This document shows, in pieces, positions 57,501 through 64,000 of a DNA stretch of 64,000 nucleotides. The translations under genes and the position numbers were made by a program. The stretch comes from Pseudomonas khavaziana. Lineage in GTDB: Bacteria; Pseudomonadota; Gammaproteobacteria; Pseudomonadales; Pseudomonadaceae. The notes under the pieces were generated by a model. It was not told the DNA's origin. It was given only the letters and a program-made list of their open reading frames with translations, and did no database searches. The stretch's first letter is position 1. Every line of letters begins with the position of its first letter. The stretch covers positions 310,001-374,000 of the forward strand of contig NZ_JAHSTT010000005.1 of NCBI RefSeq assembly GCF_019145205.1. Reading direction: 5' to 3'.

Positions 57501-57863
57501 TTACTCCAGGTGTTCGGGCTTGACTGGATCACCTGATTTCACATCCAACTGATGCCGCACATCCTCGAACATCAGGTCGTACTGCTTGTGCATCGAACCA
57601 TTGAGCACCGCGACCTTCGGCATGCCGTATTTCTGCGCAATGTTCATCGCATGCCGCGCAAAGTCGAAGGCCTGGTCCTTGGGCAGGAAGAACTCTTCCT
57701 TGAGGTCCTTGCCCTGCACCGAACCGTGCAGCTTGAAGAGCATTCCCTTGCCTTCCTTTGGGTCCTGGCTGACTTCATAGTCGATGCACAGGTTGTAGCT
57801 GTAGTCGTCTTTGTTAAGCGCGTGGCGTTCAACGTGCAAGTGACCGGGTTCAAAGGTAGCCAT
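57501..57863 (-). CDS. DUF5064 family protein
   Basis: A 120-residue protein of the Pseudomonas DUF5064 family (MATFEPGHLHVERHALNKDD, YSYNLCIDYEVSQDPKEGKG, LKEEFFLPKDQAFDFARHAM). It follows arcC by 18 bases on the same strand and is thus probably a fifth gene of the arc operon. Function is unknown; its position suggests a link to anaerobic arginine use, but this is inference. No membrane segment or signal peptide. Confidence 0.8.
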   Translation of the reverse strand: MATFEPGHLHVERHALNKDDYSYNLCIDYEVSQDPKEGKGMLFKLHGSVQGKDLKEEFFLPKDQAFDFARHAMNIAQKYGMPKVAVLNGSMHKQYDLMFEDVRHQLDVKSGDPVKPEHLE

Positions 57864-57881
57864 AGGCGTATCTCCTCTACT

Positions 57882-58811
57882 TCACAGATAAGTGATGCCA
57901 GGTTTTGCCGTGCTGATGCGGGTGCCGGCGCTGCCCTGGACAATGGCTTCGATGTCCGAGAGTGAACCGATCACCGCGGTTTTGCCAGTCTGGCGGGCGA
58001 ACTCGCAGGCCGCTTGCACCTTGGGACCCATGGAGCCGGCGGCGAAGCCGAGTTTTTCCATGTCGTCCGGGTGGGCCTGGCCGATGGCTTTCTGGGTTGG
58101 CTTGCCGAAATCGATAAAGGCGGCGTTGACGTCGGTGGCGATCACCAGCAGATCGGCGTCCAATTGCGCGGCCAGCAACGACGAACACAGGTCTTTGTCG
58201 ATCACTGCTTCAATGCCCTTGAGCTTGCCGTCTTCGCCATACATCGTCGGGATGCCGCCGCCGCCGGCGCAGATCACGATGGCGTTTTTTTCCAGCAGCC
58301 ACTTGATCGGGCGAATCTCAAAGATGCGTTTGGGCCGCGGGCTGGCGACCACACGGCGATATTTTTCGCCGTCGGGGGCGATGGCCCAGCCTTTTTCGGC
58401 GGCGAGTTTTTCTGCCTCGGCCTTGGAATACACCGGGCCGATGGGTTTGGTCGGGTTCTGGAACGCCGGGTCCTTGGCATCGACTTCAACCTGGGTGAGC
58501 AGGGTGGCAAACGGTACTTCGAAGTCCAGCAGGTTGCCCAGTTCCTGTTCGATGATATAGCCGATCATGCCTTCGGTCTCGGCGCCCAGCACGTCCAGCG
58601 GGTACGGCGAGACGCTGGTGTAGGCCGCCGCCTGCAACGACAGCAGGCCCACTTGCGGGCCATTGCCGTGGGCGATCACCAGCTCATTGCCGGCGTGGAT
58701 CTTGGCGATCTGTTCGGTGGCGATGCGGATATTGGCGCGTTGGTTGTCCGCGGTCATGGGTTCACCACGGCGCAGGAGGGCGTTGCCGCCCAGGGCTACG
58801 ACGATGCGCAT
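57882..58811 (-). CDS. arcC: Carbamate kinase ArcC
   Basis: ArcC makes ATP from carbamoyl phosphate and ADP, the last step of the arginine deiminase pathway. It has 309 residues with [20 protein letters not shown] at the start, [34 protein letters not shown] and [16 protein letters not shown], the kinase-family motifs. The ATG at 58811 follows AGAAGGATTGCAT. A REPIN lies between it and arcB. Confidence 0.97.
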   Translation of the reverse strand: MRIVVALGGNALLRRGEPMTADNQRANIRIATEQIAKIHAGNELVIAHGNGPQVGLLSLQAAAYTSVSPYPLDVLGAETEGMIGYIIEQELGNLLDFEVPFATLLTQVEVDAKDPAFQNPTKPIGPVYSKAEAEKLAAEKGWAIAPDGEKYRRVVASPRPKRIFEIRPIKWLLEKNAIVICAGGGGIPTMYGEDGKLKGIEAVIDKDLCSSLLAAQLDADLLVIATDVNAAFIDFGKPTQKAIGQAHPDDMEKLGFAAGSMGPKVQAACEFARQTGKTAVIGSLSDIEAIVQGSAGTRISTAKPGITYL

Positions 58812-58848
58812 AATGCAATCCTTCTAGGGTGTGAGCACAGAGCCCAAT

Positions 58849-58936
58849 GTGTGAGGGGGCTTGCTCCCGATGGCGGCGGGACAGTCAATTTATCTATAGC
58901 TGAGCCACCGCTATCGGGAGCAAGCCCCCTCCCACA
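58849..58936. repeat. REPIN inside the arc operon
   Basis: TGTGTGAGGGGGCTTGCTCC with inverted arm AGCAAGCCCCCTCCCACA, between arcB and arcC. As in gcv, an intra-operon REPIN may tune the downstream message. Confidence 0.92.
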
Positions 58937-58964
58937 TTTTTGAACCCTGTTCCGACAGTGAGAG

Positions 58965-59975
58965 TTAGATATCCGCCAGTGCCGACACCAGAATCGCCTT
59001 GATGGTATGCATGCGGTTTTCCGCCTGCTCAAAGGCAATGTTGGCTGGCGACTCGAACACTTCCTCGGTTACCTCCACACCGTTGGCCAGGTGCGGATAC
59101 CGCGCTGCGATGTCCTTGCCAACCTTGGTTTCGCTGTTATGGAACGCCGGCAGGCAGTGCATGAATTTCACCCGGGGGTTGCCCGAGGCTTTCATCATCT
59201 TGGCGTTGACCTGGTAGGGCAGCAGTTGCTCGATACGCTCGTCCCAGGCTTCCACTGGCTCGCCCATCGACACCCAGATATCGGTGTGGATAAAGTCCAC
59301 GCCCTTGACCGCTTCGGCAGGGTCTTCGGTAATGGTGATGCGTGCGCCGCTTTCCTCGGCAAACGCTTGGCATTGCTTGATGAAATCGTCGTGCGGCCAC
59401 AGCGCTTTCGGAGCGCCGATGCGCACGTCCATGCCGAGCTTGGCGCCGATCATCAGTAACGAGTTACCCATGTTGTAGCGTGCGTCACCGAGGTAGGCGT
59501 AGCTGATGTCATGCAGCGGCTTGTCGCTGTGTTCGCGCATGGTCAGGGTGTCGGCGATCATCTGGGTCGGGTGGAATTCGGCGGTGAGGCCGTTGAACAC
59601 TGGCACACCGGCGAACTTGGCCAGCTCTTCGACGATTTCCTGCTCAAAACCACGGTACTCGATGGCATCGAACATCCGGCCCAGGACGCGGGCGGTGTCT
59701 TTCATGCTTTCTTTGTGGCCGATCTGCGATGACACCGGGTCGATGTAGGTGACGTGGGCGCCCTGGTCATGGGCCGCGACTTCGAAGGCGCAGCGGGTGC
59801 GGGTCGAGGTTTTTTCGAAGATCAACGCAATGTTCTTGCCTTGCAGGTGCGGACGCTCAGTGCCGGTGTATTTGGCGCGCTTGAGGTCGCGGGACAGGTC
59901 CAGCAGGTAGTTCAGCTCACGAGTGGTGTGGTGCATCAGCGACAGCAGGCTGCGGTTGCGCATATTGAAAGCCAT
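58965..59975 (-). CDS. arcB: Catabolic ornithine carbamoyltransferase ArcB
   Basis: ArcB splits citrulline with phosphate into ornithine and carbamoyl phosphate. It has 336 residues with the carbamoyl-phosphate site [40 protein letters not shown], and the ornithine-site HCLPAFH. The length and pairing with arcA indicate the catabolic form. Only 12 bases separate it from arcA. The ATG follows AAGGAGATTCCATC. Confidence 0.97.
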   Translation of the reverse strand: MAFNMRNRSLLSLMHHTTRELNYLLDLSRDLKRAKYTGTERPHLQGKNIALIFEKTSTRTRCAFEVAAHDQGAHVTYIDPVSSQIGHKESMKDTARVLGRMFDAIEYRGFEQEIVEELAKFAGVPVFNGLTAEFHPTQMIADTLTMREHSDKPLHDISYAYLGDARYNMGNSLLMIGAKLGMDVRIGAPKALWPHDDFIKQCQAFAEESGARITITEDPAEAVKGVDFIHTDIWVSMGEPVEAWDERIEQLLPYQVNAKMMKASGNPRVKFMHCLPAFHNSETKVGKDIAARYPHLANGVEVTEEVFESPANIAFEQAENRMHTIKAILVSALADI

Positions 59976-59987
59976 GATGGAATCTCC

Positions 59988-61244
59988 TTAATAGTCGATA
60001 GGGTCGCGGATGATCGGGCAGGTCATGCAGTGGCCGCCGCCACGGCCACGGCCCAGCTCACCGGCGCTGATGGTGATGACTTCCACACCGGCCTTGCGCA
60101 GCAGGGTATTGGTGTAGGTGTTGCGGTCGTAGCCGATCACCACGCCAGGCTCTACAGCCACCACGTTATTGCCGTCATCCCACTGCTCGCGTTCGGCGGC
60201 GAAGCTGTTGCCGCCGGTCTCGACCACGCGCAGGGCCTTGAGGTTGAGGGCTGCGGCGACGGTATCGAGGAAGTTGGTGGTCTCGCGTTGGATATCGATG
60301 CCGTGGGGCTTGCTGTCGTCAGGGCGCAGGGTGAACGGCACGATCTGGTTGACCACTTCCGGGAAGACGGTCACCAGGTCGCGGTCGCAGAAGCTGAACA
60401 CGGTGTCCAGGTGCATGGCTGCGCGGGATTTCGGCAGGCCGGCAACGATCACCCGCTCAACGGCGTTGTTCTTGAACAGGTTGCGCGCCAGTTGGCCGAT
60501 GGCCTGGTGGGACGAACGCTCGCCCATGCCGATCAACACCACGCCGTTGCCAATCGGCATGACGTCACCGCCTTCTAATGTGGCGGCGCCGTGTTCTTGG
60601 TCGGGGTCGCCGTACCAGATCTGGAAGTCGGCGTTGGTGAATTCCGGATGGAACTTGTAGATGGCGGAGGCCAGCAGGGTTTCCTGGCGTCGCGCCGGCC
60701 AGTACATCGGGTTAAGCGTTACACCGCCGTAGATCCAGCAGGTGGTATCGCGGGTGAACTGGGTGTTGGGCAGCGGCGGCAGGATGAAGCTGGCGTGGCC
60801 GAGGAAGTCGCGGAACATCTCGATGGTCCTGCCACCGAAGCTGCTCGGCAGGTCATCGGCCGACACACCACCAATCAGGAACTCGGTGATCTTGCGCGGC
60901 TCCAGGCTGCGCAGCCACGAGCCGACCTCATCGACCAGGCCCAGGCCCACGGTGTTGGCGGTGATCTTGCGCTCCAGGATCCAGTCCAGGGCTTCGGGGA
61001 TGGCGACGATGTCGGTGAGCAGGTTGTGCATTTCCAGCACATCAATATCCCGCTCGCGCATCTTGGTCACGAAGTCGAAATGGTCGCGCTTGGCCTGTGC
61101 CACCCACAGCACGTCATCGAACAGCAGTTCGTCGCAGTTATTGGGGGTCAGCCGCTGGTGGGCCAAGCCTGGGGAGCACACCATGACTTTGCGCAGTTTG
61201 CCGGCTTCGGAATGTACGCCGTACTTAACTTTTTCCGTGGTCAT
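59988..61244 (-). CDS. arcA: Arginine deiminase ArcA
   Basis: ArcA converts arginine to citrulline and ammonia. It has 418 residues: [20 protein letters not shown] at the start, [20 protein letters not shown], the FFxxDHLH-like [20 protein letters not shown] with catalytic His/Asp, and the active Cys in [14 protein letters not shown] at the end. The ATG at 61244 (MTTEKVKYG) is favoured over the seven-codon longer frame. 25 bases separate it from arcD. Confidence 0.97.
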   Translation of the reverse strand: MTTEKVKYGVHSEAGKLRKVMVCSPGLAHQRLTPNNCDELLFDDVLWVAQAKRDHFDFVTKMRERDIDVLEMHNLLTDIVAIPEALDWILERKITANTVGLGLVDEVGSWLRSLEPRKITEFLIGGVSADDLPSSFGGRTIEMFRDFLGHASFILPPLPNTQFTRDTTCWIYGGVTLNPMYWPARRQETLLASAIYKFHPEFTNADFQIWYGDPDQEHGAATLEGGDVMPIGNGVVLIGMGERSSHQAIGQLARNLFKNNAVERVIVAGLPKSRAAMHLDTVFSFCDRDLVTVFPEVVNQIVPFTLRPDDSKPHGIDIQRETTNFLDTVAAALNLKALRVVETGGNSFAAEREQWDDGNNVVAVEPGVVIGYDRNTYTNTLLRKAGVEVITISAGELGRGRGGGHCMTCPIIRDPIDY

Positions 61245-61269
61245 TACAAATCCTCCAGTGAACATACAA

Positions 61270-62697
61270 TTACAGAGTCAGGAAGCCGTCGTAGAGCCCA
61301 TAGGCCGCCACCAGGGCGCCAATGACCACTGCGGCGAAAATCAGCTTCTCGACGTTGGTGAAAATCGGTTTGCCCAGTTCACGCTTGGCCTTGGCGAACA
61401 GGATCGCGCCGGGGGCATAGAGCAGGGCAGAGAGCAGCAGGTACTTGGTGCCGCCGGCGTAGAGCAGCCAGATCGCGTAGATCAGCGCGACGGCGCCGAT
61501 GAACAGGTCTTTCTTGCGCTCCTTGAGGGCGTTTTCGTAGGTTTCCCCACGCACCGCCAGCAGCAGGGCGTAGGCCGCCGACCACAGGTAAGGCACCAGG
61601 ATCATCGAGGTGGCGAGGTAGATCAGCGACAGGTAGGTGCTGGCGGAAAACAGCGTGATCACCAGGAAGATCTGTACCATCGCGTTGGTCAGCCACAGGG
61701 CATTGACCGGCACGTGGTTGGCGTTTTCCTTACGCAGGAACTCCGGCATGGTGTGGTCCTTGGCGGCGGCAAACATGATCTCCGCACACAGCAGCACCCA
61801 GGACAGCAACGCGCCCAGCAGCGAAATGATCAAGCCGACGCTGATCAGCACCGCGCCCCAGTGGCCCACCACGTGCTCGAGCACCGCGGCCATCGACGGG
61901 TTTTGCAGCTTGGCCAGTTCCGGCTGGGTCATGATCCCCAGGGACAGCACGTTCACCAGCATCAGGAACAGCAGCACGGTGATAAAACCGATCACGGTGG
62001 CCTTGCCCACGTCGCTGCGTTTCTCCGCACGGGAGGAGAAGATGCTCGCGCCTTCGATACCGATAAACACCCACACGGTGACCAGCATCATGTTGCGCAC
62101 CTGGTTCATCACGCTGCCCAGGTCGGGGTTTTTCACACCCCAGATGTCAGCGGTGAAGATATCCAGCTTGAACGCGAACAGTGCGATGAGTACGAACAGC
62201 AGCAGCGGTACGACCTTGGCCACGGTGGTGACCAGGTTGATGAACGCCGCTTCCTTGATCCCGCGCAGCACCAGAAAATGCACAGCCCACAGCAGCACCG
62301 ATGCACCAATCACCGCCGCTGGCGTGTTGCCTTCGCCAAAGATCGGGAAGAAGTAGCCGAGGGTGCTGAACAAGAGTACGAAGTACCCCACGTTGCCCAG
62401 CCAGGCACTGATCCAGTAACCCCAGGCGGATGAGAAACCCATGTAGTCGCCGAAACCGGCCTTGGCGTAGGCGTACACACCGCCGTCGAGGTCAGGCTTG
62501 CGGTTGGCGAGGGTCTGGAAGACGAATGCGAGGGTCAGCATGCCGATGGCGGTAATTACCCAGCCAATCAAAACTGCGCCTACGTCGGCACTGGCTGCCA
62601 TGTTTTGCGGCAGCGAGAAGATCCCGCCGCCAATCATTGAGCCCACGACAAGTGCAACCAGCGCACCAAGCCTAAGTTTTCCGGGAGAATCAGACAT
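61270..62697 (-). CDS. arcD: Arginine/ornithine antiporter ArcD
   Basis: ArcD exchanges external arginine for ornithine, feeding the deiminase pathway. The 475-residue APC-type transporter has 12-13 helices, starting [20 protein letters not shown] (the substrate-contact region) and [20 protein letters not shown]. The ATG at 62697 gives [17 protein letters not shown], the family start. An ANR-type box lies 62 bases upstream. It is first in arcDABC and has a divergent paralog on the other side of the control region. Confidence 0.96.
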   Translation of the reverse strand: MSDSPGKLRLGALVALVVGSMIGGGIFSLPQNMAASADVGAVLIGWVITAIGMLTLAFVFQTLANRKPDLDGGVYAYAKAGFGDYMGFSSAWGYWISAWLGNVGYFVLLFSTLGYFFPIFGEGNTPAAVIGASVLLWAVHFLVLRGIKEAAFINLVTTVAKVVPLLLFVLIALFAFKLDIFTADIWGVKNPDLGSVMNQVRNMMLVTVWVFIGIEGASIFSSRAEKRSDVGKATVIGFITVLLFLMLVNVLSLGIMTQPELAKLQNPSMAAVLEHVVGHWGAVLISVGLIISLLGALLSWVLLCAEIMFAAAKDHTMPEFLRKENANHVPVNALWLTNAMVQIFLVITLFSASTYLSLIYLATSMILVPYLWSAAYALLLAVRGETYENALKERKKDLFIGAVALIYAIWLLYAGGTKYLLLSALLYAPGAILFAKAKRELGKPIFTNVEKLIFAAVVIGALVAAYGLYDGFLTL

Positions 62698-62758
62698 TGC
62701 GTGACTCCAATGCAGGAGAAGAGAGATCACAGAATAATTCCGTGCGCCAATCAAACAG

Positions 62759-62772
62759 CTGACTCAGATCAC
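62759..62772. promoter_or_regulatory. ANR/FNR-type box of arcDABC
   Basis: CTGACTCAGATCAC (minus strand GTGATCTGAGTCAG) matches TTGAT-N4-GTCAA at 8 of 10 fixed positions. Its distance from arcD fits an activator at about -41. ANR induces arc genes under low oxygen in Pseudomonas. Confidence 0.7.
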
Positions 62773-62971
62773 TTCATTGGCACATTCCATTGTGAATTAG
62801 CGACTTAGGGGCATAAGTTGCTGGGCGACGCAGTCCGCGGGAGGGCGCTTGCTAGAGCGGGCTCTTCCGATGTGGTTAATCATTTCGTCTGGGACATGGT
62901 GGTTGACGCTAGTTCGTATTTGCGGATGTGCAAACTTTTTGTACGGCGTCTGACGAACGCTTCATAATTGA

Positions 62972-62992
62972 CTTATTTAAATTCTAAATAAG
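62972..62992. promoter_or_regulatory. AT-rich perfect inverted repeat
   Basis: CTTATTTA and TAAATAAG (8-bp arms) with AATTC between lie 110 bases before the second arcD gene. The symmetry suits an operator; the binding protein is unknown. Confidence 0.5.
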
Positions 62993-63102
62993 CCTAAACT
63001 TCTCGCGTTTACATGCACTTATGTTATGAAGCGTTAGTGTCACTAAATTGAATTAGTTGAGTGCGCAGTGGTCGGCTCAAACTTTTATTGTGAGGAACCT
63101 GC

Positions 63103-64000
63103 ATGTCCCAACCAGCCCAGAAACTTCGGCTCAGTGCCCTGATCGCCTTGGTCGTGGGTTCGATGATTGGCGGCGGGATCTTCTCGCTCCCGCAAAACAT
63201 GGCGGCCCGTGCAGAAGTGGGCGCCGTGCTGATTGGCTGGGCAATCACGGCAGTCGGCATGTTGACCCTGGCCTTTGTGTTCCAGACCCTGGCCAATCGC
63301 AAACCGGAACTGGACTCCGGCGTGTACGCCTACGCCAAGGCCGGTTTTGGCGATTACATGGGGTTCTCGTCCGCCTGGGGTTACTGGATCAGCGCGTGGA
63401 TGGGCAACGTCGGTTATTTCGTGTTGCTGTTCAGCACCCTGGGTTACTTTTTCCCGGCGTTCGGCCAGGGCAATACACCGCTGGCCATCGGTTGTGCGTC
63501 ACTGTTGCTGTGGGCGGTGCATTTCCTGGTGCTGCGCGGGATCAAGGAGGCGGCGTTTATCAACCAGGTCACCACGGTGGCGAAGATTGTGCCGCTGTTG
63601 ATGTTTATCGCGATCGCCGCCGTCGCGTTCAAGGCGGATATCTTCACCCGCGACATCTGGGGCCTGGGTAACCCGCAGATGGGCAGCGTGGTCGAGCAGG
63701 TGCGCCACATGATGCTGGTTACGGTGTTTGTGTTTATCGGCATCGAAGGCGCCAGCGTGTACTCGGCGCGGGCCGAGAAACGCTCGGATGTAGGCCGCGC
63801 CACGGTGATTGGTTTCCTGGGCGTGCTGGCGCTGTTGGTGCTGGTGAATGTGCTGTCCCTGGGCATCATGAGTCAGCCGCAATTGGCGCAGTTGCAGAAC
63901 CCTTCCCTGGCGGGCGTGCTGGAACACATCGTCGGGCCCTGGGGCGCGGTATTGATCAGCATCGGCCTGGCGGTTTCGCTGCTCGGGGCGTTGCTTTCAT
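63103..64000 (+). CDS. Second ArcD-type basic amino-acid antiporter (3' end outside window)
   Basis: This is the first 299 codons of a second ArcD paralog. MSQPAQKLRLSALIALVVGS then [20 protein letters not shown] and [20 protein letters not shown] follow ArcD residue by residue, with scattered changes. The ATG at 63103 follows GTGAGGAACCTGC. It is divergent from arcD and not in the deiminase operon, so it may be controlled differently and carry a related exchange. The frame stays open to the end of the window. Confidence 0.93.
   Translation, partial: MSQPAQKLRLSALIALVVGSMIGGGIFSLPQNMAARAEVGAVLIGWAITAVGMLTLAFVFQTLANRKPELDSGVYAYAKAGFGDYMGFSSAWGYWISAWMGNVGYFVLLFSTLGYFFPAFGQGNTPLAIGCASLLLWAVHFLVLRGIKEAAFINQVTTVAKIVPLLMFIAIAAVAFKADIFTRDIWGLGNPQMGSVVEQVRHMMLVTVFVFIGIEGASVYSARAEKRSDVGRATVIGFLGVLALLVLVNVLSLGIMSQPQLAQLQNPSLAGVLEHIVGPWGAVLISIGLAVSLLGALLS

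Larger units (their letters stand above)
62698..63102. promoter_or_regulatory. Divergent control region of the two arcD genes
   Basis: 405 bases with an ANR-type box near arcD and an AT-rich palindrome near the second arcD. The part next to the second arcD (62940-63060) is notably AT-rich. No gene was seen. Confidence 0.6.

Overview
The window is chromosomal DNA from a Pseudomonas of the P. fluorescens group. The evidence is the gene order (secA-argJ; aspS-yebC-ruvCAB-ybgC-tolQRAB-pal-cpoB-queE-tRNA-Lys; arcDABC next to a GcsR-type regulator and gcv genes) and many REP/REPIN palindromes of the 'GGAGGGGGCTTGCCCCC' and 'GGAGCAAGCTTGCTCGCG' types between genes.

Layout. 1-25.9 kb is core genome. 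It holds the secA 3' end, argJ, a Nudix-ThiE fusion, a PduO-type adenosyltransferase, a histidine kinase, panE-like, yajQ, an MscS channel, an OprD-family porin, a HIT protein, slyX, a membrane cold-shock-domain protein, a Dps-like ferritin, an RHH protein, an FmdB-type zinc ribbon, aspS, yebC, ruvCAB and the complete Tol-Pal cluster with ybgC and cpoB, then queE and tRNA-Lys(TTT). queC, usually found between queE and this tRNA in Pseudomonas, is absent.

26-48.5 kb, between tRNA-Lys and nadA, is an accessory block rich in weapons of bacterial competition. First come displaced fragments of CdiA/FHA-type exoproteins with their toxin tails and immunity genes: an EndoU-like RNase with its immunity gene, a putative nuclease with a second immunity gene, and the stub of a third toxin cut off by an IS4 transposase remnant. 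Both large fragments carry a deletion or frameshift. Next is an SOS-controlled bacteriocin, with a degenerate colicin-M-like part and a pore-forming C-terminus, beside a membrane immunity protein. Then come an AraC regulator with a possible leader ORF and a tripartite OMF/HlyD/DHA2-MFS efflux operon. The block ends with a complete two-partner secretion pair, a 1651-residue FHA-like exoprotein and its TpsB pore.

48.5-64 kb is again mostly core: nadA, an RDD protein, a cold-shock protein, the glycine cleavage genes and the arginine deiminase operon arcDABC, with a second divergent arcD-like gene running off the end. The most unusual feature here is that gcvH and gcvP form one uninterrupted reading frame of 1076 codons. 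It sits under a sigma-54 promoter with three palindromic sites that fit the adjacent GcsR-type activator.

The strongest leads are the gcvH-gcvP fusion, the layered cdiA-CT graveyard with visible recombination scars, the SOS-controlled chimeric bacteriocin, the missing queC, and a structured element upstream of a small DUF gene.
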